64,000 bases of DNA from Rugalucina vietnamica (taxonomy: Eukaryota; Mollusca; Bivalvia; Lucinida; Lucinidae): assembly GCA_964017185.1 (NCBI GenBank), contig OZ024884.1, positions 11,819,548 to 11,883,547 of the forward strand. Direction: 5' to 3'. The notes beneath the pieces are model-generated. The model saw only the letters and a program-made list of their open reading frames with translations, was not told the origin of the DNA and searched no databases. Positions 1-11,389 of the stretch are shown here, piece after piece. The position numbers were made by a program, and so were the translations under genes. Numbering within the stretch: the stretch's first letter is position 1; each line of letters begins with the position of its first letter.

Positions 1-155
1 TTCCCCCATATGATCCTTTATGTACGACAAATCAACGTAACATTTGATGTAGCAAACGTCAATTAAACGTAAAACTGATTTCAATGATAAATATTTAAAA
101 CCGCTAACAGAGTCAGCCTGAGAAGTCCATTGGCATCAGTCATACTGATATGTCA

Positions 156-429
156 TTACGAAAACTTGCCCATGCAATATACACAGATTTTTTAGCTTTA
201 AAAATTGAAACTTTTCAGCTGAAAATTTTTGATATTTTTCTTATTTTTGCTCAAAACATAGATTGTGGGTACACGTTAGAACCGCCTCGCCGAGGCGGTT
301 CTAACGAGTACCCACAATCTATGTTTTGGCGCAAAAATAAGAAAATTAGGTATACCCCTGCATACCCCAGTTTTGCTATATAAAAGTGGGGTTTGAGGGG
401 GTACCCATTTCACGGACATGTTTTCCTGA
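156..429 (+). mobile_element. Palindromic MITE-like element, family B copy 1
   Basis: The element is about 275 bp. The ends are imperfect inverted repeats: TTACGAAAACTTGCCCATG at the left, and the reverse complement of TCAGGAAAACATGTCCGTG at the right. The centre is a long hairpin in which the arm CATAGATTGTGGGTAC is followed by GAACCGCCTCGCCGAGGCGGT and then the mirrored arm. A side stem around the ACCCCAC/GTGGGGT motif lies near the right end. At least eight further copies occur in the window, in both orientations. No coding capacity; ORFs here are by-products of the palindrome. Confidence 0.8.
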
Positions 430-471
430 CGGAATCATTCATTCTAGACCTAGATCTATATGCTAAGCAAA

Positions 472-707
472 TGAGCCGTCTCATGGGAAAACCAACAATC
501 TGCATAGGCGAAAACAAAGGCGCAGATCAGCTTCGCGGTAACCGCGAAGCTGATCAGCGCCTTTGTTTTCGCTACTCGGATAGTACAATTCCTCTTCTAC
601 TTAACTCCAAAATTTCAAGCTTCTAGCCTGCTTCTGTAGCTGTACAGGCCAGTTTGTGTCAGACCTGTTCGGAAACCACATTGTTGGTTTTCCAACGAGG
701 CGGCTCA
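472..707 (+). mobile_element. MITE family A copy 1
   Basis: This 236-bp element has terminal inverted repeats of about 28 bp (TGAGCCGTCTCATGGGAAAA at the left; the right end mirrors TGAGCCGCCTCGTTGGAAAA). Behind the left end is a near-perfect hairpin with arms of about 28 bp (AACAAAGGCGCAGATCAGCT, mirrored). The right half carries a conserved single-copy stretch with AGCTTCTAGCCTGCTTCTG and GTTTGTGTCAGACCTG. Thirteen copies are seen here. Non-coding and probably mobilised in trans; the superfamily is not determined. Confidence 0.85.
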
Positions 708-1022
708 AATATTTCTGTTGTTTTATGTAGGTCATATTGTAGGTATGTTATATTTGTTTTGAGATGTTTCCAACACCATTGTATTCCTTCTTATTCTTTG
801 TAATCAAAATAAGACATCTAACAGACGTAAGGTCAAACCTCAAAGGAGCGAAAAGATAAAATATCCTGGCTTGATTCCTACGAAAACTAAGTTCCATTCA
901 GCTTCATGTACTTGAAATGCTACTGTGAAAACTGTTCGAATTATTCCCAATAGACTGGCCCCCATCGTCAATTTGTACGTTTTTAAAGTAAAAAATGCAC
1001 ATCTTATATTGCTCGAGATCTT

Positions 1023-1243
1023 CAGGGCCAAGTTGTTCAAAACTAACGACATCGTTAGTTAACGATTCGTTAAAATTTCAAAAATGAATGTTACAAATAC
1101 ACTGTTATTTTGCAATGCAAAGGATTCTCACATTTTACCAACAAGAAAATAACAGCGTATTTGCTTATGCATGTATGTATGTAGTTGGCATTTACTTAAC
1201 GAGATGAGGTCTTAACGATGACGTTATGAACAACTGGGCCCTG
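1023..1243. mobile_element. Palindromic element, family C copy 1
   Basis: The ends are inverted repeats built on GGGCCNAGTTGTTCA...AACTAACGA and TCGTTA...TGAACAACTGGGCCC. Inner arms contain ACAAATACACTGTTATTTT and its mirror. The whole element can fold on itself. The subterminal motif AACGAYRTCGTTA is itself a short palindrome. Two more copies lie near 5.1 kb and 54.6 kb. Confidence 0.75.
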
Positions 1244-1514
1244 ATTGTTGAGTTTGAGCCACTCGTACAAAAATATTTGAGGAGGTTATAAAAAAGGGTA
1301 TGATGAGGTAATATTGAACATAGGATTATTCCAACTGCCTTGCCATACATTCCCCTACTCTCACCAAATCCCCGACGTACGAAGCAATTAGTTATGCAAG
1401 CACAGCTTCCGAAAGTATTCAAGGGACTCCTCTTACCCCGAGTGCTTCGGTTAGAATATCATGCAACATCTTACTAAACAAAAAATAACTTATTCCCCTT
1501 TACCATATGATGAA

Positions 1515-1640
1515 GACCTTCCATAGTCACGGTCTGGATTCAATCCCCACTGGCGGCACCGTATTGTGTCATTGACCATGACACATAAACGCCCCAGAGT
1601 ACTGGTTAATACTCGGGAAGCAGTGGCCCCGTGCCAACAT
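1515..1640 (+). mobile_element. SINE-like fragment, family K copy 1
   Basis: A B-box-like motif (GATTCAATCCCCACTGGC) is followed by CACCGTATTGTGTCATTGA and GAAGCAGTGGCCCCGTGCC. The same order of motifs appears near 18.8 kb, on the minus strand near 47.0 kb and near 60.8 kb. Interpreted as a decayed tRNA-derived SINE; no A box or target duplication is clear here. Confidence 0.5.
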
Positions 1641-1680
1641 TACAGAAAATTTCTGAACTGGACCTCAGTACCAACAACAT

Positions 1681-1943
1681 CATGAAAACATGTCCGTGTA
1701 ATCTATACCCCCTTATACCCCACTTACTGGGGTATGCAGGGGTATACCTATTTTTCTTATTTTTGCTCCAAAACATAGATTGTGGGTACTCGTTAGAACC
1801 GCCTTGCCGAGGCGGTTCTAACGTGTACCCACAATCTATGTTTTGAGCAAAAATAAGAAAAATATCAAAATTTTTCGGCTGAAAATGTTCAATTTTTACA
1901 ACTTAAGAAAAATCTATATACTACATGGGCGTGTTTTCGTAAT
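1681..1943 (-). mobile_element. Palindromic MITE-like element, family B copy 2
   Basis: Near full length and inverted relative to copy 1. It begins GAAAACATGTCCGTG and ends near CATGGGCGTGTTTTCGTAATGA. The central GAACCGCCTTGCCGAGGCGGTTC hairpin core (split here as GAACCGCCTTGCC and GAGGCGGTTC) has one mismatch. Confidence 0.8.
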
Positions 1944-3352
1944 GAACAAACTGCCATTGTCATAAGGTGAGAGAAAACATTCCACGGCACGGCTCATTTT
2001 ACCTTGGTCCGCCGCCAAACGTTTGATGGACGCTAATGACGTTTCTAATCAGACTATCAGAACACATCAAATCTTCTTGTTAACCAACAGGAGATTAATC
2101 AGACATCACGTTTTCGTGGAATTTACCAATTTATACATGTACGATTTACCAATGTACAAGGTAAGAAACCAACCGCCTAACATTACGAAGGGTCATTTAT
2201 TTTGAGGGAGCTGAAGACCACTTTCAGGAATACACTCCACTACTCAGTACTGAATGTTTTATGTACTTTATGCCATACCAGTGAAGCGACAAGATGGACC
2301 AAGTTAGAAGTTATGTTTTATTGCGAAAACTTACATAAAACTGAATTCCAGAGTAATAAGTTTCTTTGATAAATAATTGAATCTGTAACTATCATAGATA
2401 TAGAACTTACTCGAGAGAAGATGTAAAGAAACAGCGGAAAAAATATATACTGACGGACTTTAATAACGCAACACTCTACATCGGTTATCATTTGCTTAAA
2501 ACTGATTTAAAGTTAAGCTGAAGCATAAAATAAACATAATATTCGGGGTTCGAGCCCCACTGGCCCAACGATTGATGTGTCCTATAGAAAGACATATTTA
2601 CTCACCTAATAGCTAATATTTAATTGTAAAAATATCCTGCTACGAGCGTATAAATATTCTGTATTCTGTATTCACCATTTGACGTCATTAGCCTGGAATT
2701 GGTGAATTGTCCCAACATGACTGAAGAAATGTTGCCTGTGACTTTAAACCACAATGCAATCAAAAACATCATAATATCAACATAAATTTTAAGAAACTTT
2801 TTAGGTCATTGTCTTTACTTACATGTTACCTCTATGGTGCATAGACATCGTACAGGGTTGTTATCACGTCATATTCACTGATCCTTACACAGTTTGACCA
2901 TCAATTTTTGTTTAATGAACATCTACTCCACGTTCATGTGCTTTGGCCAGTACTGTAGTCATTTCTGCCAGTCATATCTATGCCATTAAAATATTATTCA
3001 AGAGACTCATATCCGTCCCATCATCTTCATGCATATATACATGTTAGAAGTCTTAAGGATTCTAAAACCTCATCAATGTCCATGCATATTTCTCAGAAAG
3101 AACCGGTCTTTAAGAATGACACTGGTCATTATGTCAAGATTAATACGTTTCAGTTTGTCATTAATAAGGTCTGTGTAGTTTCCGGTCCTGACACGGTATG
3201 TCTCTATGGTTTTAGTATTTGCAGCTTATTTTCATGTTTTCCAAATGAATTATCATTATTGACTGTTTTTCTGGTCATTAGGACTTGCATGTCACGTCTT
3301 CATATATCACAGAAAATGCTCCTAGAGTAGGAATCGTGGTTGATCAGGATAA
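1944..3352. other. No gene recognised
   Basis: This 1.4-kb stretch has no convincing coding exon. The only notable motif is an isolated B-box-like GGTTCGAGCCCCACTGGCC near 2549, a probable SINE relic. The open frame at 2980-3330 has no recognisable domain and a low-complexity, non-coding look. Confidence 0.5.
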
Positions 3353-3560
3353 CTTCCATGTAATGTATACCCCTGAACCCCCACTTTTATATAGTCAAAT
3401 CGGGTTTACATGGATATGCAGTTTTGTACTAACGAGTAACCAAAATCTATATTTTGGATCAAAAGTTAGAAAAGTATAAATGCTTTTCAACGGCAAATAT
3501 TTAATTTCGCAGCTGAAAAAAACTGTATATTGCTAGGGTGGGCGGCCATTCGTAGTGAAT
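3353..3560 (-). mobile_element. Family B copy 3, strongly decayed
   Basis: Retains in order the CCCCCACTTTTATATAGT block, AACGAGTAACCAAAATCTATATTTTGG, and the GCAGCTGAAAA...TGTATATTGC end seen in better copies. The GC-rich hairpin core has been lost. Confidence 0.6.
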
Positions 3561-4586
3561 TATCTCATCTTGTGACCAAAAACGTTGTTGTTACATGTAT
3601 ATTGCATTTAAAACAACTAATAGAGATACGACGTGAAGTAATTGTCAATATGTTATGTTATAAAAGCACATTCTTAAATTCACAGAATTTCTTCATTTCT
3701 TGAATCTAACCAGTGCCACAGAATCTAAAAAATATATCCAACAAGAGGCACCACAATTCCATTTTCAAATCCAACAATAAAATACCACTGTAAACAGGCA
3801 AATGCTCGTGGAACCAGATACAAGATTTCCTACATGTAACATTCTTTTTCTCCTTTAATTTTAGTTTAATGTGCCATAACGGTTCGGTTCCAAGATGTTG
3901 ATTAATAACTCTCAAAAGCAATAAAACAACAAACATTAATAACTTTGATGAAATTGGGGGAGTTGAAATAAAGATTAAAAAGCTTTTTGGCTGCGGTTTC
4001 AGTTTTGTTTCTGGATAAAAAATCGTTAACCCATTTTTGACGAATAGATTTTCTATTATTATTTTTAATAAGCAGTGCACCTTCATGTTAAGGTTAAATT
4101 TCCATATATGAAGTTTTGATGAAAATCCTCTTAGTGCAGTAAAGTCCCAGATTGGACGTCTCGTTCTGCGGCGTCTCATCTGGTGCTCTACTGTTTGGCT
4201 TTGTCCCATAAAAAGAACGCCAGGCTTAAATGAGTCAATTCTAAATGCCAGGATAAAAATATCATCTAATTCATAACGAGTACGAAATGGCACCGATGCG
4301 TTTGATTGGAGTTATTTGAAAGCAGCTTAGCCAAGCCAAAACCTGTTTCTGTTGCTCTATAAGCACTGGAAACACTTAAAGCGGACATTTTAATGACCTT
4401 TGCAGTTATCGTCCAAATGGTTTACTAGAGAGCTACCCCAAACATTAGGGGTCATTTTGCTTAAAGTTTGAAACCGTAATTGCTTATTTAGCGTTATTTG
4501 CTGGCAAAAATGGTTTGTATTATGCCATTTTGTAAACATGTCGTGGCAAAGGTCATTTTGGTTCCGTGTTCCGTTAACTAAACTGT
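3561..4586. other. Intergenic, with dispersed repeat H copy 1
   Basis: From about 4010 to 4235 it shares blocks with 61275-61545: TTAACCCATNTTTGACGAAT, GCGGCGTC...CATCTGG, GTCCCATAAAA and ACGCCAGGCTTAAAT. A shorter inverted relic lies near 6780-6845. The 195-codon minus-strand frame over 3706-4293 crosses this repeat and shows no domain, so it is not annotated as a gene. Confidence 0.5.
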
Positions 4587-4996
4587 TACAACCGCGCAAA
4601 TACCAGCTTAGCAATTCACAAGTTTCAGACAGCTCAAAATCAGTTGTCAAAGACAAGAATTTGACAGTCCCAGGAGCATATAATCTTATTATAGGCTCCT
4701 GACAGTCCACAACAGCCATCAAGGTGCAATCCAAATATAGAAAAAGTTGTTCATTTCTTTAAAATAGCCAAAAAGCTGTGAAACAATGACCTTGGTCTGT
4801 TTCATTATTTTCAAACAACCAATAAAATTTTTGAAAAGAGAAATCAACACCTGTCAATTCCATCTTATTGTGACCAATCAGAGATATATAAGGCGATGAT
4901 GTACATTTCAGTTGGACAGGAAACGTCAATTTCACATTTTTGACAACTAGTTAAGAGATGCTTGAAACACCTGGATTGCTAAGCTGCTGTTTACCT
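4587..4996. mobile_element. TIR element, family D copy 1, interrupted
   Basis: Terminal inverted repeats of about 70 bp run from ACAACCGCGCAAATACCAGC at the left to the mirror of AGCAGCTTAGCAATCCAGG at the right. The interior matches 18958-19350 over its full length. The last bases of the right end are split by a family C element, and GGTTGTA resumes at about 5239. The interior holds CCAAT (4874), TATATAA (4885-4891) and TCAGTT (4908), spaced like a core promoter. Confidence 0.75.
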
Positions 4997-5240
4997 GGGC
5001 CCAGTTGTTCAAAACTAACGACGTCGTTAGTTAACATTTCGTTAAAATTTCAAACATAAATATTACAAATACAGTTATTTTTTGTTGAAAAATGTGAGAA
5101 TCCTTTGCACTGCAAAGGATTCTCACATTTTTTCAACAAAAAATAACAGTGTATTTGTTACTTTAGCTGATATTTGCTTCACAAATTTATGTCTTAACGA
5201 TATCGTTAAGCTAACGATGCTTTGAACAACTGGGTCCAGG
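4995..5240. mobile_element. Palindromic element C copy 2, nested in D copy 1
   Basis: The best-preserved C copy. The ends mirror GGGCCCAGTTGTTCAAA. The central arm of about 40 bp contains AATGTGAGAATCCTTTGCA and is followed immediately by its complement. It sits exactly in the right terminus of D copy 1, so it inserted after D. Confidence 0.85.
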
Positions 5241-5362
5241 TTGTAAAACGGGACAATGCTGGTCACGGGGAAGTGACAATAAACAATGCGGCCACCGTAT
5301 CCGGCTGGATCGGACAACATTTTCATGACATATATCCTTAGATTACTTTCTTTGTTTACTTG

Positions 5363-6322
<960 letters not shown>

Positions 6323-6558
6323 TAGCCGCGTCACGAGAAAATCGGATTTTTGCCTATGCGGAAACAAAGGCGCAGATCAGCTTCGCAGTAACTGCGAAGC
6401 TGATCAGCGTCTTTGTTTTCGCTACTCGGATACCAAAACTCCTCTTCTTCCTAAATCCGACATTTCAAGCTTCTAGCCTTCTTCTGTGAGTGTACAAGTT
6501 GGTTTGTGTCAGACCTGGTCGGAAACCACGAAGACCGGTTTTCTCGCGTCGCGGCTCA
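6323..6558 (+). mobile_element. MITE family A copy 2
   Basis: Full length. The left end is TTAGCCGCGTCACGAGAAAA, the right end GTTTTCTCGCGTCGCGGCTCA. The hairpin arm variant is CTTCGCAGT/ACTGCGAAG. The end sequences belong to the AAAACCGG subgroup rather than the AAAACCAACAAT subgroup of copy 1. Confidence 0.85.
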
Positions 6559-6940
6559 AATATAAAGCTGGTGTCATGAAGCAAAGAACATGATCTCAAC
6601 AGAACAATAGAATGAAGAGGAAGGCTAATTACGAAATAGAGCCAAGGAGCAGGAAAAAAAAAACGTCTTTGGGATTCTTGACAATCATGGCTGTTACTGG
6701 GCAGTGGTACTGAAAGTTTAGAAATTGAAAAGATACGGTAAAGCTTGATACACGTGAAAAGCATTTACACAAATAAGTCTGGCGTCCTTTTTGTGGGACA
6801 TACGCAAACAGCATGGTCACAGATGTGACTATGCTGTTTGTTTAGAGGAGTTTTCCTCGAAAAATGAGATTTAAAAAATAAATAAATAAATACCCCTGGA
6901 GCCCCTAAAAATCGAAGTAGAATTGTCCAAAAGAAAGGCA
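6559..6940. other. Intergenic, with short H relic
   Basis: At about 6780-6845 there is GGCGTCC...GTGGGACATACGCAAACAGCAT followed by a small stem (GGTCACAGATGTGACTATGC). This matches part of repeat H in inverted orientation. Nothing else is recognised. Confidence 0.4.
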
Positions 6941-7203
6941 TCAGGAAAACATGTCCGTGAAATGTATACCCCCTTAAACCCCACTTTTATATAGTAAAAC
7001 TGGGGTTTGCAGGGGTGAACCTATTTTTCTTATTTTTGCTCCAAAAACCTAGATTGTGGGTACTCGTTAGAACCGCCTCATCGAGGCGGTTCTAACGTGT
7101 ACCCACAATCTATGTTTTGAGCAAAAATAAGAAAATACTGAAAATTTTCATTTTTTACAACTTTAAAAATCTCTGTATATTGCATGGGCAAGTTTTCATA
7201 ATG
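6941..7203 (-). mobile_element. Family B copy 4
   Basis: Full-length inverted copy from TCAGGAAAACATGTCCGTG to CATGGGCAAGTTTTCATAATGA. The core GAACCGCCTC ATC GAGGCGGTTC pairs with a small loop. It is bracketed by AATTGTCCAAAAGAAAGGCA (6921-6940) and AATTGTCCAAATGAAAGGGA (7206-7225), an imperfect 20-bp direct repeat. Confidence 0.85.
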
Positions 7204-7409
7204 AAATTGTCCAAATGAAAGGGATGGGAAAATAATGGGTTTAACTACTTAGTTTATGTTGTATTAATATTTTTTCCAACTTTTGCCATTATTTCTCAGT
7301 AACATCTACTATTATTTTGCTTATGAAATTTTCCCACCTTTAGACTGAAGTTATTATCAGAGATGCATGAGTAAGGTATTGTGAAGACAGAATTATATGT
7401 AAACTCACA

Positions 7410-7565
7410 TCAGAAAAAAACATGCCCATATACATGTGATATATACCCCCTTAAACCCCACTTTTGTATAGTGAAACTGGGGTATGCAGGGGTGTGCATT
7501 TTTCTTATTTCTAGTCCAAAACATAGATTGTGGGTATTCGTTAGAACCGCCCCGCCGAGGCGGTA
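7410..7565 (-). mobile_element. Family B copy 5, half element
   Basis: Contains only one half of the palindrome. It runs from the AAAACATGCCC end through the CCCCACTTTTGTATAG block and the left arm, and stops just past the centre (CCGCCCCGCCGAGGCGG), where unrelated sequence begins. Confidence 0.75.
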
Positions 7566-7741
7566 GCCTAACTGCTAATTGGGTGGACCGAAGCAGATTT
7601 ACATGAAGCACTTATTATGTACATGTTTTTCCAGTATTTCAATCAATGGCGACAGAAAGAAGCATGCGCTGGCCATTATCCTTCCGTACCCGACCAACGG
7701 ATTAGACATGTTAGAAGAAATTGCTTTTCGTTGAGGAAAAA

Positions 7742-7972
7742 GGAGCCACCCCATGGGAAAACCAACAATCTGCATAGGCGAAAACAAAGACGCAGATCAG
7801 CTTCGCGGTAACCGCGAAGCTGATCAGCGCCTTTGTTTTCGCTACCAGGATAGTACCTCCTCTACTTAACTCCAAAATTTCAAGCTTCTAGCCTGCTTCT
7901 GTAGCTGTACAGGCCAGTTTGTGTCAGACCTGTTCGGAAACCACATTGTTGGTTTTCCCACGAGACGGCTCA
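7742..7972 (+). mobile_element. MITE family A copy 3
   Basis: Very close to copy 1, including the AAAACCAACAATCTGCATAG end and the CTTCGCGGT/ACCGCGAAG arm variant. Probably the same recent subfamily. Confidence 0.85.
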
Positions 7973-8183
7973 ATAAGATCGGTCCATACTGGGCGTATGT
8001 CAGCGTATGAGTTTGAAGTTTGAGTAAAATATTCCACAAAACGACGTACTAGGTAGCACTTCTTTCTATAGACCAAAATGTTATAAGTGCCTGAAACTAC
8101 AATGTATTGTAGAGTAGATTGCGTAAGGGGGTCAGTCGAAGAGGGATTGATGGAGGTCACAAACTATCCTTATAAAGAATGAT

Positions 8184-8520
8184 TTTGTTTGAATTGATGC
8201 TTAACGTCCCAGTCAACAGCGATGGTAATGTCGGGACGTTGACTCCATTTTATGAGACTTGTATCCAAAATCAGGATGCCATGACATCCAAAAAGTGCTT
8301 CAAATATAACCAGCCAACTAAGCCACAAAAGCTTATAAATATATGTATGGATGGTTTGACTTGAACCACTTTTCCTGGGCAGACTCAGACCTGAGCGGTT
8401 GACCAGTAATCAGATGGTCAGTCAGTAGCGTATAAGCTTTGCCTTGTTGAGGCACAAGCACCCCATCTATATCTTCAGGCCCCAATGAGCGGAGGTCCAT
8501 ATTCCCAACCGACCACCCTT
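8184..8520 (-). mobile_element. SINE-like element, family F copy 1
   Basis: Matches 11088-11377 and about 17220-17520 end to end. Read on the minus strand it starts GGGTGGTCG and ends with GACTGGGACGTTAAGCATCAA then CAAA-rich sequence, a tail shared with other SINEs here. No clear tRNA-like head is seen. Plus-strand frames inside it are not genes. Confidence 0.65.
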
Positions 8521-9107
8521 ACAAAATTAAGATAACACATGTCGACCACGTGTACACATGTAGTTTTCTCCGTGAACAACTGTATTTTCTTGGTAACAGG
8601 TTGCTAAGTTAATTACCTTAGCCATAGATATTGAGATGTTATGTCAGATTTCTGTCACTACAGACTCGGCTTACAGTTATACAATGATGCGACGGGAGAA
8701 AAAGAGTAAAAGATAATAAAAGAAAATGTTTGGGTCCTACTACAGTTTTCTTTTTTATCTCGGAAGAAGGGACATTTATTTTCAGGGATATCGGGAGAAG
8801 AGCCAGTCATTTTCAGGGATCCGGAAAGCAAGGACAACTTTTGTGGTTTTAGGGAGCAGGCTGCAGGAAAAACATATCAGGTAGCTGGGGGGGGAGGGGG
8901 GGTGTTGTTAGGGCATCTACTTTCACAAAGAAAGCTTAAGACGCCTTTCCAAAATCTTTGGATACAAACTTATGTTTATCAGAAATCAAAACATATCGTT
9001 TGCACTGAGAGACTACTCTCTAATAAACGTTTGCTTTTTTAATCATAATAATTGTCGAAAGCTAGCAGCTGTTGGAGAGATCATTTCGGCCATTAACATC
9101 AGACATA
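8521..9107. other. No gene recognised
   Basis: Contains a short poly-G tract near 8887-8902 and an AGGGA-rich stretch near 8755-8870 (TTTTCAGGGAT twice). No coding signal. Confidence 0.5.
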
Positions 9108-9344
9108 TGAGCCGCGACGCGAGAAAACCGGTCTTCGGGGTTTCCGATTAGGTCCGACACAAACCGGGCTGTACAAGCACAGAAGATGACTAAAAGCTTG
9201 AAATTTCGGATTTATGTAGAAGAGGAATTTTACTATCTGTAAAGCGAAAACAAAGGCGCTGATCAGCTGTGCAGTTACTGCACAGCTGATCTGCGTCTTT
9301 GTTTTCGCCTAAGAATATTGTTGGTTTTCTTATGCAGCGGCTCA
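9108..9344 (-). mobile_element. MITE family A copy 4
   Basis: Full-length inverted copy with a different hairpin arm: CAGCTGTGCAGT pairs with ACTGCACAGCTG, instead of CTTCGC/GCGAAG. It is flanked by TA on both sides. Confidence 0.85.
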
Positions 9345-9544
9345 TAGACTACCTGAAATGCCAGTCTAGGATATATGCATGGAAATGTGTGAGTATACGT
9401 CGAGAAGAAATCAGTAAACAGCATTGATATTGAGATAAAGCTGTGTCCATATCCATAAAGTCGTACTAAGCCGTGTTCATCTACAAATTGCATAATGTAC
9501 GATGAGGGAAAAATCATCTGCACATCATTTCACTACGTGTGTTA

Positions 9545-9880
9545 CCTGCGCTGTCGCCCGAATCATTTGTTTGCCATCGCAAACAAAACCCAGCTGTCGA
9601 CCGAGTACATGGTCGAGACGACGGTCGTAAATATATTACTTATGCTGTTGTCCGAAACAGGATGCGAGCCGTCGATATACTCGGAGACGGTCGTTAATAT
9701 GATTTTGCTGTCGTCCGAAACATGATAGGACTGTGGACATACTCGGACAGGTGGCATATAAGCGATGAACGAGGGCTGCTTATATGCCACTTGACTCAGA
9801 CGACAGCATCTTTTTGCATTTAATGGCATATATATGAATGACTCGAGCGACAGCCTGGTTAGGATCATTTAAATCAACCC
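9545..9880. repeat. Degenerate tandem repeat with inverted repeat
   Basis: Two units of about 65 bp share GACGGTCGTNAATAT, TGCTGTYGTCCGAAAC and ATACTCGGA (about 9617-9745). Then AGGTGGCATATAAGC and GCTTATATGCCACTT form an inverted repeat at 9750-9793. The role is unknown. Confidence 0.5.
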
Positions 9881-9930
9881 CAGTTATATAGGAGAATAAT
9901 TCACAACATTTAGATAAATTTTGAAACTTC

Positions 9931-10260
9931 AGAAGTTAAAAGTAGGCAATGATCAGGAAATGGCGAAATCAGAAGTAAATATCCACTCCAAAAAACCGAG
10001 GTGGAGGTGGGAAAATCAATTGACAGTAACGTACTTATTTATTAGTCTAGGCACTTATACTAAGAAAACATATCGTAAGGTACAAGTAGGCAAAGATCAG
10101 GAAAAGACCATGAAAACATATCGTAAGCCGAATGGGCAGCTATTTTCCCAATAGGGGGGCACTCAGTTACCTAAACTTAACTAAAAATATAAAAAACAGA
10201 CATAAGGTGCCAACAGCACAAAAAGTTTTAAAACACCAAGACATAAAACGCACCACAAGC
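9931..10260 (+). repeat. Dispersed repeat G copy 1
   Basis: Closely matches the reverse complement of about 13905-14165. Shared blocks include CGTAAGCCGAATGRGCAGCT, GTAGGCAAAGANCAGGAAAA, AAAAAACCGAGGTGG and GCCAACAGCACAAAA. An internal part (GTAGGCAARGATCAGGAAA, CATATCGTAAG) is duplicated within this copy. Element type unknown. Confidence 0.65.
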
Positions 10261-11075
10261 CTAGTTACCCAAACGTAACTAAATGAAAAAGTACATAAAC
10301 AGGACAAAAATCAAAATGCATTAAATGAATCATTGAAAATGCATTCTGACGCATATAATTAATCTTGATCTCGACTGTACTAAGTCAGGTGAGTAACGAG
10401 TGGGTACCGAGTAAAACGTAAGTCTAACAGAGAAAAAAGTCATAGATAAGTTAGTGATAATTAAGTATAAATAAACTAGCACAGCATCGTCTCAGTTATA
10501 CATGTACGTTTCCATACATACATACTTATGTTTGGTTACTTCCAAACTGTCGAACAAAACTCCATCGAACCTATTTGCGTCTCTGGCATCAAAGCGACAA
10601 GTAAATGTGATGCTTGTAACATTTCCTATAGATCTATGTGGCGATAGGGAACAGCGGTCTTTAGTTTTCCGGCTTATCATGCACAATGAAGAATCTTTGA
10701 GGCATGCGTGATTCAATTTCCTGAAACGAATTCTGATTTTCGTAAGCGGATTTGGAGGCACAAGATCTTCAAATTGTTCCCATGCCGGTCGAAGTCTTTT
10801 TCAAGAAGACACTGGTCTAGCAAATAATAATTAAGTGGGAGCTCAAATGATATTCCCATTTGCTTACATGTACGAGGGTTGTCCCAAACGTTTCATCACA
10901 CTCGCTGTTCTGCCACACTGCATGTGAAACTTTGATTGGTTAGAATAAAATGCATGTGTATCGAGATTTTACGGACATGTCACGTGTACATTAGACAAGC
11001 AAGTGAAATGTATATTAATGACTTTGCAAAGTAATAACTGTTTAACTAGAGAGCCACAAGAACTGGAACTGTATT
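10261..11075. other. No gene recognised
   Basis: Short frames only, on both strands over the same bases. No domain or splice-supported exon. Confidence 0.5.
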
Positions 11076-11087
11076 TTCCATGATATA

Positions 11088-11377
11088 TTTTGTTTGTTTG
11101 AATTGATGCTTTACGTCCCAGTCAACAGCAATTGTCATGTCGGGATGTTGCCTCCATTTCATGGGACTTTTATCCAACATTAGGATGTCATGACACACAA
11201 AATGTGCATTTTCCACCCATGCAAACCAATAAGGCTTATATGTATGGATGGTTTGACGTAATTACTGTTCCAGATGGTCAGTCAGTAGTTAAGATGCTTT
11301 GTCTGGAGGCACAAGCAGCCCATCCATTTCTCCTAGGCCCTAATGGGCGGGAACAATATTCCCACACGACCACCCTA
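11088..11377 (-). mobile_element. SINE-like element F copy 2 with target-site duplication
   Basis: Flanked by a perfect 12-bp direct repeat, TTCCATGATATA, at 11076-11087 and 11378-11389. On the minus strand it runs from GGTGGTCGTGTGGGAATATT to GGGACGTAAAGCATCAATTC and a CAAACAAACAAA tail. The duplication plus the A-rich tail is the hallmark of target-primed retrotransposition. Confidence 0.8.
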
Positions 11378-11389
11378 TTCCATGATATA

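Noticed and set aside
393..626. Recurrent small frames with a GADQL...ADQRLCF-type peptide at family A sites (also near 7.7, 22.8 and 58.1 kb)
   Set aside because: They are translations of the A hairpin on either strand, not a conserved peptide family; the similarity follows from the repeat.
3706..4293. 195-codon minus-strand frame as a gene
   Set aside because: Crosses dispersed repeat H, has no domain, and is rich in residues expected from AT-rich non-coding DNA.
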